A DNA stretch of 60,000 nt from Diphasiastrum complanatum (Eukaryota > Streptophyta > Lycopodiopsida > Lycopodiales > Lycopodiaceae), in NCBI GenBank assembly GCA_029204225.1, contig CM055109.1, forward strand, positions 25,358,723-25,418,722, written 5' to 3'. Positions 23,701-37,028 of the stretch are shown here, piece after piece (the first letter of the stretch is position 1; every line of letters begins with the position of its first letter). The position numbers and the translations under genes were made by a program. Below the pieces are notes generated by a model. That model ran no database searches. It saw only the letters and a list, made by a program, of their open reading frames with translations, and was not told the DNA's origin.

Positions 23701-24927
23701 CTTTCTAGATGGAAAGGACTTTGTGTACAGCTCAAGAATTGTATTGCACTCTTATGATATGGTATGGTCTCAAAAATCTGGAGAGTTGAGACTGGTAAAT
23801 CATAACTCAGATTCTAAAATATACCTAATCCATAGGAGGAGATTGTGTTCACGGTAGATTACCCCGGATGAATAAACAAGATAGTGGAATTTTGGTAATG
23901 ATTGGCCATCTTACCAAATCGACTATGTTTATTTGGGTAAAGACCAAGTAATTATTAGAGTATCTATTTTGGCTTTATGGATTACCAAAGTGGCATTATG
24001 AACATTCGCGATTCAAAATTCATTGGTCACTTTTGGTCGGCTGTATATGCTAAAATAGAGATGACTCTGAACCTAAAGTTCTTCTAATCATTGGTAGTTG
24101 TCTTTTTTTATTGAATATAGGACAAGAATCCGATGAATTATGATTAACGAATCATAGTTTAGATTCTAGTTATACTTGATCGGTTAAAAGAAGAATTACC
24201 TACATGATCAGGAAATTAGTTAAGATATGTATTCATATTTTCTTACAATCCCCTCGGAAAGGAAGTTATCCTTGATGGAGATTGAGTTATAGTAAGCATT
24301 TGGTTATCGGTTATAGCTCCTGCATGCTTATGTATAGTTTTAAACCTATATCACCCATTGCGGTAGAGACTCGGGTGTTCAAGTTTCAGAAAGTAGCAGA
24401 TTTCCTACATGATATGCAAGAAATGCTACGGATTGCACGTGAGAATGTCTAGGGTATCCAGGATGGGGACCGACATTATGCAAGTCTGAAAAGATCATTG
24501 AGGGACTTCCAAGTGGGGGATTGGGTACTGGCAAGCATTATTAATTGTCCCCTAAAATTTAGAGGACCGTATTAGATCTTAAAAAAGCTCGGGTCCTTAG
24601 CTTACCAATCGGAACTCTCGGATGGATCTTAAGTGCATCCCGTATTTCACGTAAGCCGTCTCTGAAAGAGTCTACGTGAAGGAGAGCATCTTGGATCTGG
24701 AGATTGATTGGACCTGTTGGATGAATCATCGGGTGTGTCTCCGCTTGAACCTGGAAAGATCTTGGATACAGGAACTAAACGATTGTAAAATCGTATAGTT
24801 ACCAAGCATCTGGTTTGATGGAAGGGATGTACAGACGATGACGATTCTTGGTAACTGGAAGGAAGCTTAAGGAGAAACTTTCCCAATTTTAACTTTTGAG
24901 GACAGAACTTGAATAAGGGGGGAAGAA
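20798..24927 (+). pseudogene. Decayed Ty3/gypsy internal region
   Basis: About 4.1 kb separates the two LTRs, shorter than a full gypsy body, with no long open frame. Only the integrase end is readable: CMLMYSFKPISPIAVETRV near 24330-24390, then DFLHDMQEMLRIAREN, LRDFQVGDWVLAS (about 24500-24540), and a HPVFHVSRL-like end near 24635-24660. These match the same block of the chromovirus at window position 2-450. A purine tract (24911-24927) precedes the 3' LTR. A GC-richer part with CT repeats (21820-22080) lies where gag or the leader would be, but no Gag motif is readable. Stops and shifts throughout mean it is non-coding. Confidence 0.8.
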
Positions 24928-25421
24928 TGTCATGCCCATGACTGGTTTCGGGTAGCGTGTCCACGCTAGGGATCAGTAGATCAACAACCCGTAAGTTAAT
25001 TGTGACTATAAGGGAATTGGGGCCCTTATGTGTACATGGTCATAATTAATGGTTGTAGGCCTAAACACTTGATGGTGGATTTGTATGGGTCTATCAGTGA
25101 GTCATTGGGAAACTGGATGATGTGGCCCAGATAGGCTGCAGAGGTGTCCAGTGAGGTGTCACAGTGCACTACTAGTGTTGCATGGGCCTTGGAGGGTATA
25201 AGTATACCTGCTGGGCTCTCACTAGTGTATACTTGATAGCATGACCAGTGGCAGGATGCTGCTAGTGTGATGCCATACTCCTCTTTGTGATTGATCCATA
25301 GCTTGGGGGCTAGATCCGTTCGATCTAGGTTTGGTTGGGTTGGTTTGTCCACCATCAGGTTCCCTTGTGTTGCTTGTGATTGGCATGCTTAGAATAGGAT
25401 CCTTGGATTGAGGACTTTATA
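24928..25421 (+). repeat. 3' LTR of the gypsy element (494 bp)
   Basis: The LTR starts TGTCATGCCC, ends GGACTTTATA, and is followed by the CATGG target duplication (25422-25426). It keeps the segment 25147-25301 missing from the 5' LTR, including TATAAGTATA near 25197-25206. Outside the deletion the two LTRs differ at only a handful of positions, so insertion is not ancient. Confidence 0.95.
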
Positions 25422-25426
25422 CATGG

Positions 25427-27649
25427 TGTGCTAGTCAATGGTAACTTGAATAAGTTCAGCAAGAAAAGAAAAAAATGAAAGATGAAAAGAATAAATTCTT
25501 TCAAAAAGAATGAAAATGCACTTTTTATTAGTCTTATTTTCCAAGGTTATTATCTTTTTCATTTATTTATTTCTCCTTTTATTTATCTATTTTCTTCTGT
25601 TATATACAACTCTTCTGTCACTCAAATACCTCACTATACAGATATTTCTCTCCCATACCAAAAAACCCTAAAATAAAAAATTCTCACACTCTCTCGTCGC
25701 GTTCCTCTCCTGCCATCACGTTTCTCTCTCCTGCCATCCATATTTTATATCCTGATTTCCTCTCTCTAGAAACTTCTCTTTCTAGAATTTTCTAGAGAGA
25801 TAGAGTGCTCTCTCACTTCAACTCATTTTCAAATGCCCTTCAAAGATGTTTTAGGGCAAATGTGGACCAATGAAAACCTCTAAAACGCCCTTTCTCCACA
25901 ACAACCTACATTCTCATTCCCCCCCCCCCCTCCAAATTGAGTACAACTTGCTACCTTTTTTTCCAAGTTTTTTATGCCATGCTGCAGAGGTGCCAAGGGA
26001 CTGTCACCAAATTCTTGCACAGAGGGGACATGTTATAAAATTCCCACAACAATCTTCTGTCGGATTCCAGCCATCGCCAATCGTACGGGAATACCCGAAT
26101 CAATTGCAGAATCGCAAAACTAGAACTACTGAGAGCGTTGACGGAAGAATAATAGTGACAATTCTAAAATTTATATCTACTAGGAGCAAACCATAAGGAA
26201 GTTGACATTAGCGGACTGACCAAGCCAAAGGCACGAGAAATAATGGTAGACTAGTTCTCAATGGGTCCAAATGTAATGAGACCCGAGAATGAATTCAATC
26301 TAAAAGATTTTTGTGCAACTCAAGTTGTTATGGCACTGTCATGGATGTTGAATGCTTGTTTTGTTTTGCTACTTGTCACCAATCAAAGGCTTTTTCTCAA
26401 AAGGAAGATGTTGCCAATGTAACCTTATCTTGATCAAAACTTAATCTGATTGCTTCTATGCCTACTCCATTTTGTGATTGTGCTAGAGTAGCAAAATTAT
26501 TACTAAATTCGAGACAAGTAATTTGAACATCAATAAGTTACTTTGAAATATGTGTCAAGACAGAGTCAAAAGGAGTGATTTTTTTCACTTTCATTCTAAT
26601 TTTTCTTGCGTTAATTGCCATGCCAACTCACTTTGTTCCACATTATCTTCTATTACACATAGTTGTATTGTTGGTAAATGTAGCTACATAAGGGGGAAAA
26701 CACTGAAGATCATTGGTGACTGTTTTGTTGTTGATTGACTATCTCGAAAACCATCCGAATTGTTTGGCCTAAGGGAAAGTTATTACCTTTGTGGAGAGTG
26801 ACAATAGAATTGTCATGTGTGTTACCATATTGATCACTAAGCCCCTCTCATAAAAAGCATAAGAACTCAAAACGGCTATTTCACTTGTTAAACCGGTATT
26901 CCTTGCCTCCTTAGAACCATTTAAGTCAATAAATGGCTTATGCCTCTGGGAAGGATCAATAGTACCAGGAACATAAAGATAACATTCTCTATTCCCATCA
27001 TTGTCTTCACTCTAGGTCCTCATATGCCACATTGTCAACATCACAGTGCTCATGATCATTGATATGGTTATCAAGATGTCATTCTATAATACAATGGTAT
27101 TGTCCTTCAACTTTCTCAAAATCATTAAATTAATTCAGAAGATCATAGAATCTAGAGAATTAGCCGTGTTATCCAAACGTCAGTCAGGGCTCATGTGAAG
27201 TCGACGAAAGTAGCCCAATCGTTTGCTAAGTGGATCCTAGGCCAATTGGAGGACCCGACGCTAGGAGTCTTCAGGCTAGCTAGGTGAGTCTTTTGGGCAG
27301 GGGGTGATATGTTGGATTTGTACGGATGGCAACCGAAGCTGTGAGGCATTCTTTGAGGAGCCAGGGACAACTTAAGGAAAATGGAATCAATGAATTGTAG
27401 GAAATTCAGATTGGCCAATTCACTTGTAGCATTCGATTTGAACAAGCAGGTGTGAAAAAGGGGTGGTTCAGTGCCTGGGCGGGGGCTATCATCTGACCTG
27501 CCAAGGCTTTGATAAACGGATGCCAATATAAAAGGCCAAAGCAAGAGAGTCGCCTAGACTAGTGTGAATACACCTTAAATTCTCAAAAAAGAACATACAT
27601 TATTTTATATCACACAATGATAGACGTCTCTTTTTTTTTCTTCTAAAAT
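25427..27649. other. Spacer upstream of the CIP7-like gene
   Basis: This is AT-rich flank with CT-rich, leader-like patches (25680-25800), a 10-C run (25921-25930) and no supported gene. A TATAAAAG box lies at 27527-27534, in a GC-richer stretch (27180-27560) that could be an LTR or solo-element promoter. Confidence 0.4.
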
Positions 27650-28842
27650 GATAGCAATTTAGAAGCACTAGGGGAGAGAGACGTTCATTGTCCCGACTCC
27701 CACCGTCTTGGGCCCGCCACGCGGCGGACGCACATTCAACCCACTCAACTCAAATTCAAAATTTGGCCACGTCAGCAGCCAGGAAGGGTCCTGCCCACTT
27801 AACAACAGCCACGCTGCCCCACCCTTTCCCTTCTTTCTTTTTTCTTTGGGTTTTTGAATTTTTTTTTCTTCTACACTTTCCCGTTTCTCCTCTCTCTCTC
27901 TCTCTCTCTCTCTCGTATTTTCAGCTGCAAGATCGATCTATGGATCACTTTCTCTCATATTTTGATCTGCAAGAGAAGTAGACTGAGCAGTGAGAGTGTA
28001 GGGGAGCTTCTGGGCTGCAGGCTATGCATAGTCTGGTTCTGCCAGCAATGTCTGGACCACTGGGCTGAGTTCATAAATATAATAGACTCCGTTTGCTGTT
28101 TTTATGAGCTTGGCAAGGGGATTAACGGAACTGATGTGGGTAGTTACTAGTAGTTCTGGGATGAGGTTTTGTGTAGGGATGGTGGGTTAACCGTTAAATG
28201 CCTGTATTATGTCAGTGGTCTGAGTTTGAAGATATATTTGCCTCAATCTTGGTGTGCCTATGAGCTTGGCAAGGGGATGAACTGATGTGGGCAGCAGTTT
28301 TGGGATAAATGTACTGGGGATGCTGTGTCAAAGGCCTGCGTTGGGTGGTCTTAGTACCTGGTCGGCTGTCCTCTGTTAGTGAATGAGGTCCTCAGCTCTT
28401 AACTCAACTCTAGCAAGCTGCCTCATGAGCTGCATTTTTTTTCTAAATGAGCTGCATTTTCCTTCCAAGCAGCTCAATGTTTCATTTCTGTCAAGATCAA
28501 AGCCATTGCAGAGGTTGGGAGCAGCTCAGTGAGACCACCAAACTGTGAACATAGTCAGCTAGCTCTCTACGTTACTGCCACAACATGATGAAGGCAGATA
28601 CATTATTAGACTCCACCTTGTTTCAGCTCGATCCAACCCGTTCAAGGCAAGTCCTTTGAGCTCGATCGTATACTAGTCTCATTCCTTGGATGCCTTCCTC
28701 TACTGAGGGCATTAACTTTGTTAAATTTCATGCTCTGATTTTGCGTCCCAAGAGTAACTTTTTGCTTCTCGACTGCACGTTCTGTAGTTTACCTCTGTAG
28801 TATTGTAACCATTCTACGGGAGATTTTTATATGAACTAATCA
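27650..28842 (+). promoter_or_regulatory. Probable promoter/5' leader of the CIP7-like gene, with (CT)n tract
   Basis: GC content rises, and a pyrimidine-rich stretch with about 12 CT repeats (27890-27914) lies about 950 bp upstream of the first recognised coding exon. CT-rich leaders are common in plant genes. Short ORFs such as 27688-27981 do not resemble known proteins. A transcription start cannot be fixed from sequence alone. One or more leader introns may be present. Confidence 0.4.
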
Positions 28843-31800
28843 GAATGTGGAGGTTCTGGTTTGCTTTTGACCTTAAATGGTGCTCATAGCAGGTGTGAGC
28901 TCTGGATCTCAGCTGGGGGTACAACTGAGAGGCTCGCCACGGGTTCGTTCAAGCCTTTTCTGTCACAGCTAAGAGTAGCTCAGGAACAAATCGCGAAGGG
29001 AGTTTATTCTGTCAGGCTTCAGGTTCGGTGTCGTGCTGCAGATGGAAGTAACAGTGGTACTTCATGGTTTTCCAAAGGTACTCTGCAAAGGTACGTGCTT
29101 ATAGAGAGGGAAGATAGCATCATTGCATTACTATTGCATGGATGCTTTCTGGATAAAACAAGATGATGATACATTTCATACAAGGGTCTGCTCTTCCAAA
29201 TGCATCTAAATTTTTTTCTTACAGAAACTTTTTAGGACCTGATAATTTCTCGATCATCTGTCAGCCGCTATAATTTGCCAGAACCTTTAAACTAAGGACT
29301 CATAGTCGCTGGCTTCGTACTTTTGCGCTGCTATGAAAAAGCTCAACGATTCAAAGGAACTTTTTACTTGCAAAAACTGTGAACTGTATTGCAAAATCAT
29401 TTTGCAGTTAACCCACTGCAACTTAGGAGTCCTAGTTGTATGATCTCTCAAAACTTATAGAGGAGAGGTCCAAAGAACACATTGTTTGCCTTATGTAACA
29501 TGCTTGAGCTTGCTCAACTTTTCATGTGATAGATTCCTCCTCCTTTCGTGATTCTTGAAAATGGATGATATGCAAGTCTTAAATTAAGCAGTGCCGATGA
29601 GGTGATTCCATTTAAAGGGTAGAATTACGAGGGCTAATGGCTTGAGTAAGGGATGATATGCTGAAGAAGATACTAGTCCATTGCCCAATAAAGTCAAGCA
29701 GGTTGTCTCTTGTGTTCTAGTAACTTGAAACTCAGTAATTGTATGACTACTGTCCTTAAGACTTACTTTGATTGTATTTTGATGTCTAGGTTTGTTAGAT
29801 TTGTCAGTACTCCAGAGATCCTAGAGCGTTTGGGATCATTAAGTGATGAATTTAAGCATCTTGAAGAAGCAATCGGCATTCTAGCATCAGAACCTGTAGA
29901 ATCTATCAGGGTAATCACATATTGCTATGTTGAGAACTTGAGGTGAACTTAATATCGTTCCTTCTTCACAGTACAATCGACACATTTTATTTCTAGTATA
30001 ATGAAAGAACCCTTTTTTTGACATGAAACTAAAGATGTTCTCTACCATTTTTCACACAGGACGATAATCAAACAGCTGAAGCTGATAGATTTTCTGAAAC
30101 AGTCGCTGTATCGGGTATCCACTCTTTTCTTTTCCCAAGTGGATGCAAACAGTTCAGCAATTTCTTACTAAATATCAGATACAGGAACTATATGTCCATC
30201 TTTAGAGGCAACATTCTCTCTCATTCAGCTCTTTGTGTGTATAGTATAGGTCATCGCTTGAGTTATTATGTTTTAGCCAGCATACTATAATACGTGGGGC
30301 CTTTTACATGTACTTGTCATGTCAATTGCTTTCTTTTCTATTTGAGCAGTACAGCAATAGCTTATAAGACAATAAAATTGTGACATTGCTTTTTATGACG
30401 TTGAGGTTGGCTGTATTGCTATTTCCATCTATTACGTACATTTCATGATTTTTCAAGAATTTCGCAGATGCAATGGTAACTCATCAATGTAAGCTTTGCA
30501 GGCAACAATGCTGCTTTGAAGCAAACTTCAGATAGTGTCAACAATTCAGTGGTGAGTGACATGTTTGCTTTCTGTTCTTTTCCCTTGTGCATTTATGCTA
30601 TCTATGGCTGTCGTAGAGAGCACTCTCAAATGCGTTCAAGGGATGTTAAGATGGACCTAAATTTGTCAATTTCATGTTAATTTCATATGGCAATTTCGAA
30701 CATGATGCATTGGATATTTCAGTTGTCATCAGATAGCTATGAAGGGTCAGAAAGTACCCGTGATGGCTCAAGGTAAGACGATTCTTTTTAAGTATTAGGT
30801 TCACTTGTTTTGCTATGATTTGGGTATGCTCATGATTGGTAAGCATGTTGGTTGTTTTCTAGCTTGTGTTGAACTATTTTCAGAGTGACAAGTTTTGGCT
30901 CTCTTTGACCAGGATGTATGTAATTCTAAAATCTTAATGTTTGATCGTACTGTTGCCAGAAAACAGTTACTGAGAGCCATGAATTCTTGTCGGTTTATGC
31001 TGCTAAAGGAACAAAAAAAAGCTTACACCAAAGCAGTTGCTGCTGGATTTGGTGCAGAATATATGCCTGACCTGCTAGCTTTTGCCAATGCATTTGGAGC
31101 CACACGATTGCGGTAAGTCTTGTAGGCTTCCGACATTGTGTATGATTTTTCACCTTAAGCTTTTGATAAATAAGGAGTTTTTTAATGACAATATGAGGTA
31201 AATCTGTACTTTTGGCAGGCTCTTGGTGAGCTTGATTGATCAGATCCAACATGGGTCTTGCAAAGCTCCTTATGATACCGTTTCATTGACGCAAACCTTT
31301 CTCTAATTCTTAATGCAGAGATGCATGTTTGAACTTCATAGCCTTGTCCAAGAAAAAGCAACAATATTGCTTATCAACAGTATTGCAAACCGAATCCATA
31401 GGGGCTGCAGCTTCAATTCTGGATTCAAGGACTGCAATTGCTCTTCACAGTGAACTTGATGACTTCGGAAACGCAGCAAATCAACACATTATCTGTACTG
31501 ATGAACCTAATAAAGAGCCCAAGTTTAGAGAACTTGCAAATAAATCCAACTTTGCCGGGTCAAAAATGCCAGACAGAAGCTTCTCACCAGCCAATAGTCT
31601 ACGAGAGCCAGGGTCTCTCATCCCTCAACCTCCTCATATCTCTGTGAATGGTCGCTGGGGAGATGATCAAGAAAAGTTTTCCTCACAGAAAGGAGCTTCA
31701 CAACTGGCACATGGAGATAAAATAAACTCTTTGCAAGCCGGACAAACAGAGGTGAATTCAGATAATGAAGAAGCATGGCCCTCATCTGCTAGAGAAGAAA

Positions 31801-34800
31801 TAACACAGAGCAAAAATACCAGGAGACACTCTTCAGAAGTTGGTGTACACTCTACTACTGTTTCGTCCAACAGCAGATTACCCATGCGGTTTGTGAACAA
31901 TGCAACATTTGCTGGACCTAAATTAGAGGCACAAGCATCTTGCAAATCTATTGTTGACAATCATGAAAATTTTGAGGATCTTAAACAAATTATAAGTACA
32001 AATGGAAGTACACATACTGGGTGGCATCCTGATATTAGCATAAGGCCTTCTGATGTTCCTTCTGCTGAAAACCTTGTGCCTCAGTATCAAATTGGGGCAA
32101 AAACTAGCGCATTCGAATTAGGCTCCAGTGCACATCATTCAAATTGTTATCAAACTGACCCTGATACCTCTTTTGGAAATTCAAGTGACAAGTTGCAGCT
32201 GAAGAGTAATTTTTCAAATCCTGGATCTCCATCACAGTCTTCAGTATCCAAGTGTCTGCAGATTGAAGAAAATATGTTGGAACAGAACCAAAGGTCAGAA
32301 GATCAATCAGTGGCAGAAAAAGAAATTCAAGGAAATACTGATAACCTCGTGTCTAAACGGTTGGTTAGAAGATCTACTTCTCCAAGGCGAAAATCCTCCT
32401 CTCCATTGAGAAAGGTTCACATTAGTCGTGCTCCAGCAAGGCGCCCTGTTGTGGTAATAAAGAATCTCTCATATCTAAATCTAAATTCACATGATCATTC
32501 CACTGCACCTAAATATAGACACCCTCCTAGGGCCTTCGATGATATGTCAACTGGTGATGACACAGACTCTGCAACTGAAAGTGAAGAGGAAAGTCATGTA
32601 CCAAAAGCTGGGAATAGAAGATTAAGTGTTCAAGCTGCTATAGACCTATTTGAGAACAGGCAAAAATATTCATCTGTAGATCAAAAGAAAAAACTTGGCC
32701 AAGATGATACTTCGAGAAAGTCTGCTGAATCTGCAAGAACCATATTTTCAGAAAAATCTGTTCCAAAAAGATGGACTGGTGACAGTGATACAAGCATTGA
32801 AAGCGGGCAGCTCAACTCTAACCTGGGCTTTGTTGAAGACCTTGATTCTGCAGAAGAAAATCTTCAAGTGACGAATCATAAGCAAGTGACAGCAAAAAAA
32901 AGCAACAAGTTTGACGCATCAACGTGGCAAAGTGAACCTTCTCTAGACTCTCATGGCATAGAACTGCTCAATCAGCTCCGTTATGAAAGTTCAGTACAAT
33001 TACTTGAGAGGAACATGAATACTCCGCAAGTGCAAACAGTAATCAGCTCTCTGCATTCTGATTTTGGACCAGTGACCAAACAACAGCCTGATTTAGGATC
33101 GGTGACCAAACAAAAATCTTTCTCAAGATCGAATAGTTCCTCGGATGCTATCTTGAGTTCATCAGAACAGGAGACACAAAATGATCATAGGTTGTCTTCT
33201 GCAGTTTCTTCACAGAAATCAGATGTAAGTATAGAAAAGCAGAAATCAGAGGTTCATCTAGTTGCTGCTCTGCAGCCTGCTGATGATTATTCTAAGAAGA
33301 ATAAGATTGTGGTAGAAACTGGATCAGAGCCAATGACTGATTTTCAGACACATCTTCCTTTAGCTCAGTTTAATTTGCGAAGGTCCTACACGCCATCGAG
33401 TGAAATAAGTGCTCATTCTCGTTTCCAAGATCCAGTCAAGTCTTCCAATATTGTTGAATATAGGAAGCACGCTGGACTTCAGGTAAAGGAGCCAAATGCA
33501 GACTGGAAAGCTTCCATTGACTTACAACCAGAAATGCAATCTTACCAGCTGGCTAGCGGAGGACTTGAAGGATCCGAGGACAGAACCCAAAAGCTGTCCA
33601 CTGGGCTCTCTACTGGTGACTCTTTCATTATGTCAGAACGGCATACCGGAAAGGGATCACTTTGGAATCTCTCTTCTGATTCTGATACGCTTTCTTTACT
33701 GAATTTGGCTGAAAGTAAGGTCTCTCAAAATCCAGTGGATCGAGGCACTCGGGAGAATGATAGCCCTGGTGACCAAAAGGGAAGATTTTATGAGCAATAT
33801 TTAGAGAAGAGAGATGCCAAGTTCAGAGAGGAGTCAAGTACAAAAAGGGCAGAGAGAGAAGCAAAGCTGAGAGCCATGCAAGAAGTGCTGGAAAGAAGGA
33901 AAGCAGAACTGACTGCAAGAAATGTGCGTCCATCAGTCGAAAAGCAAAGTCTGTCTGTAGAACAATGGCACCGCGAAAAATCCTGTTTTCCGCCTAGGAC
34001 TGGCCTGACGAACGTGAATAAGGAGAAGGCATGTACCAAAATCTCACCTATGAGCCATTTCTCAAAAATCTGTTTAAGAGACTGCAATATTGCAATATTG
34101 TTCATCCATGTCATGTAGAGCCTTAATCAAATGAGTTGTATTGTGGAAATCTTACCTTTTATGTCAATTTTTGTAGGAAGCTGGTGAAAAGCCACGGTGG
34201 GAAGATCATAAACGGCAACAATGTTTGCGAGCTGCCCAGGGCAGTCCAACTACAACAATAGTTATGCAGTCTGTTGTTTCTACCCCCAAGTCTTTGAGGC
34301 AGCAGACCTCCAATCCCAGGACAAGCGTAGTGAGAAAGCTCTCGCCCAGTTCCCAAAAGTCATTGACCACCTCCAACACGCCACGCAGTACTCCGCGGAG
34401 CCTGCCTTCATCTTCACCAAAGCCTGTAACAAAAAGCTCCATGCCAACCACCCCTACAGGTCAGCGCAGATCATCAAATGTAAGTGAACCTTTTCTAGTC
34501 GACAAAGCTTTATATAGGCCGGTGCCATCCTACCCTGAGCCAAGAAAAGAAAACACCAAACCCTTGTCTGCAAAAAGCGGGCCTCTAACTCAGCAGGAAA
34601 AGCCTCTATTCTCCAGAGGAACCAAGCCTAAAGTTTGCAATTCTTCAAGTAGATATAAGAATGGAGCTGGAGTACTGCCGCTGGAATCAAATGGTGTAAT
34701 GTCATCAAATTCAAATTTACGAGCTTGGGGAATTGTGGAGGACAAAAAGCCTAAAGCATTGGCTGTTAGGAAAAGTATCGCAACTGTGAGTGAGTTGAAG

Positions 34801-36700
34801 ATGATGCAAACATCTGTGAAGAAGGAAAACATTCTAGCACCTCTCAGGGTGTCAGTTCAAGAGTTGATATCAGAGCCAAGTCCACAAAGCAAAGCATACA
34901 AAGCAAGTTTAGCTATCACAGTTCCACATGAAGTCAGGCCTTTTCTCCGAAAAGGTCGTGGGATAGGACCGGGAGCTGGGCCTGGAGTCCTCAAATTGAA
35001 AGCAAATTTGGCTGCTGAAGCTGCAAAAGCGAACGATGACGATGCTTCATCTAAGATGGATGACGATGGTTCAGATGATCCCGAAACGATTGCTGCTTTG
35101 ATTTCTTCTGAGAAAGCGCCAAGCACAGTGTCTCATATCGATCATAATAAGGCAAAACCTGTTGCATCCAATTCATCACTCTTAAACAATGAAGAAGCAA
35201 ACGATGCCCAAAACAAACAAGTAGAAGAAGCACTATCTAAAATAGCTTCGATAATGGATACTGAATCATCTCAACAATCAGGTGATGGCGCTGCAGAGAT
35301 TCAGGAAGAGAATAATGCCTCAAATCAAGCCTCCAGAAGCCTAATCCTCACTGAAGAGCATAGTTTGCCTCATCTTTCTTCACTTCCGCCACCATCTGCA
35401 CCCCAGCAAGGAGAATCTCAGGTTTTATTTGGTCCTGCAGCTACGGTGCAGCAGCAGCCTTCACAAGATATGAAAAAGAGTAACCACTGTCTTCCTCTAG
35501 ACGTCGCTCTGTCTTCGCCAAATTCTACCTTACAGCAACGTTTATCGATCAACGAAAACTACGCCCATCTAGCCTTGCCATCTGCCATGCCATTGTCTCA
35601 TATACTGTCACTAGAGCACGATAGCCATCGATTATCCGGCGGCTCATTTTCTCCACTAGCAAGCCCTGCCTCTCATAGGTTTCCACATTTGCGGTACTCC
35701 CTGTCTCCAAGAGTTGATTCTGCTAAAGCTGAGGCAGTTCAATCCAGAAAAATGTGGGGTAACAGCCATATACTTTCTGTCACAAGTTCTCAAGCTGCGC
35801 CCAAAGAAGCACCCAGAGGTTTCAAACGTCTTCTCAATTTCGGACGTAAGAGTCGAAATTCGGGCCAGAGCAATACGGAATGGGTATCTGCATCTACTTC
35901 TGGAGAAGATGACGCAGATGACTCCAAGGATGTGACAAGCAAGTCAAGTGAGGACATTATCAGATCAACAGCCAGTAGCTTAAGCCATCTTCGTAAAAGT
36001 GCCGACAGTGTCTCCAAAGTTTCTGATACCGAATGTCTTATTGGGCCTGGTATGCTCTATGTTGTTGTCTCCTCAAACATTTGGCTAATTAGTCGATATG
36101 CTCCCCACTTTATTTGAAAGCTTTTTTTGGTTTCCTGATTTATCTGCGTGGTGTTATGTAGAAAGAAGCTTGTTGAAATGTTTTACGATTATAGTTAGAA
36201 TCTTAAGGTGTGTGTATGCAGTACGCAGTATACTGCATACTGGATAATACATAGGCAATGATCACTGCAATTAGTGTCTAATTCTGCTAAACTTTACTCA
36301 CAAATTAGTTACAATTTCTTTTTTTCAGTTCAAATCTTGCTTTAATCGAATTGCTGAGATTTTTCAAATCAATTCAGAACATGATTCTAATATATGATGT
36401 GAAAGCCAACTGCTATCTTCCAGAATGCTTCAGTACTTTAGGTGGCGTTTGGAACGTTGCAATTGGCGTTAGTAAAATTAAATGCCTAACTGTCTTGTTC
36501 CTCTTGAATGTCTTCAATGCAATCTGGTAATTGTGACTTGTAAGATTTGTTCCAGCAATGGTTCTCATCTGCTTAACTGCTAACATCAACTAGTTGAACT
36601 GCAGTTAGTAATTCTTGTCTCTTCTTACGTATTCCATTTATCTCTTGCAGCTTCTAGATCCTTCTTCTCTCTTTCAGCTTTCCGAAGGCAAAGGCCGTGA
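28843..36700 (+). CDS. CIP7-like: COP1-INTERACTING PROTEIN 7-like protein, nine predicted coding exons
   Basis: Predicted coding exons are about 28843-29090, 29790-29910, 30060-30114, 30502-30551, 30723-30772, 30960-31112, 31319-34028, 34177-36049 and 36651-36700 (stop 36698-36700). Phases agree at every junction. CIP7-family blocks in order: SRCELWISAGGTTERLATGS, EQIAKGVYSVRL and WFSKGTLQ; RFVRFVSTPEILERL; LLRAMNSCRFMLLKEQKKAY and AVAAGFGAEYMPDLLAFANA; DACLNFIALSKKKQQ; a basic RRSTSPRRKSSSPLRKV stretch; RRLSVQAAIDLFENRQK; a charged coiled coil (YEQYLEKRDAKFREE and after, about 33785-33930); and the terminal SRSFFSLSAFRRQRP. Arabidopsis CIP7 is a nuclear protein that binds COP1 and promotes light-dependent gene expression. 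The predicted product is about 1,770 residues, longer than the Arabidopsis protein. No in-frame ATG was found before 28843, so the start is unresolved. The donor at 34029 is GC rather than GT. Confidence 0.92.
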
Positions 36701-37028
36701 TGAAAAAATGCAGCGATCCACCAAAACAAATGCATTTCTCACGATCATACTTGTACAAAGTTTGGAGAGTCCTGTTCAGTACAAAGGTGTGAAAAACGCA
36801 TTGTATGCCGGGTGGAGTTTATGGTGCTACTTGCATACAATTTTGTCGATGATTTTTTTTTGCCGAATTTTCGAGGCTAGCAGAAACGTGCTCAAAACCC
36901 ATGGCACTGCAATAAAGTCTACTGTAATAGCTTTTTGGACATAAGAAACAGGATTATCCTATGTATATGAGTGGCAAGTCTAAGTACACCTCTTTAGATC
37001 ATATGATTGCAATTTTACAGATGTTTTT
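36701..37028 (+). other. 3' flank/UTR of the CIP7-like gene
   Basis: Non-coding sequence follows the predicted stop. AATAAAG near 36911 could serve as a polyadenylation signal. Copia-derived DNA begins at about 37029 on the other strand. Confidence 0.4.

Noticed and set aside
27191-27544. 117-codon minus-strand ORF
   Set aside because: No recognisable domain; it lies in an LTR- or promoter-like GC patch with a TATA box on the other strand.
31667-31960. Antisense ORFs inside the large CIP7 exons (also 33788-34114, 34206-34451, 34857-35126, 35790-36017)
   Set aside because: They are shadows of the conserved sense-strand coding sequence.
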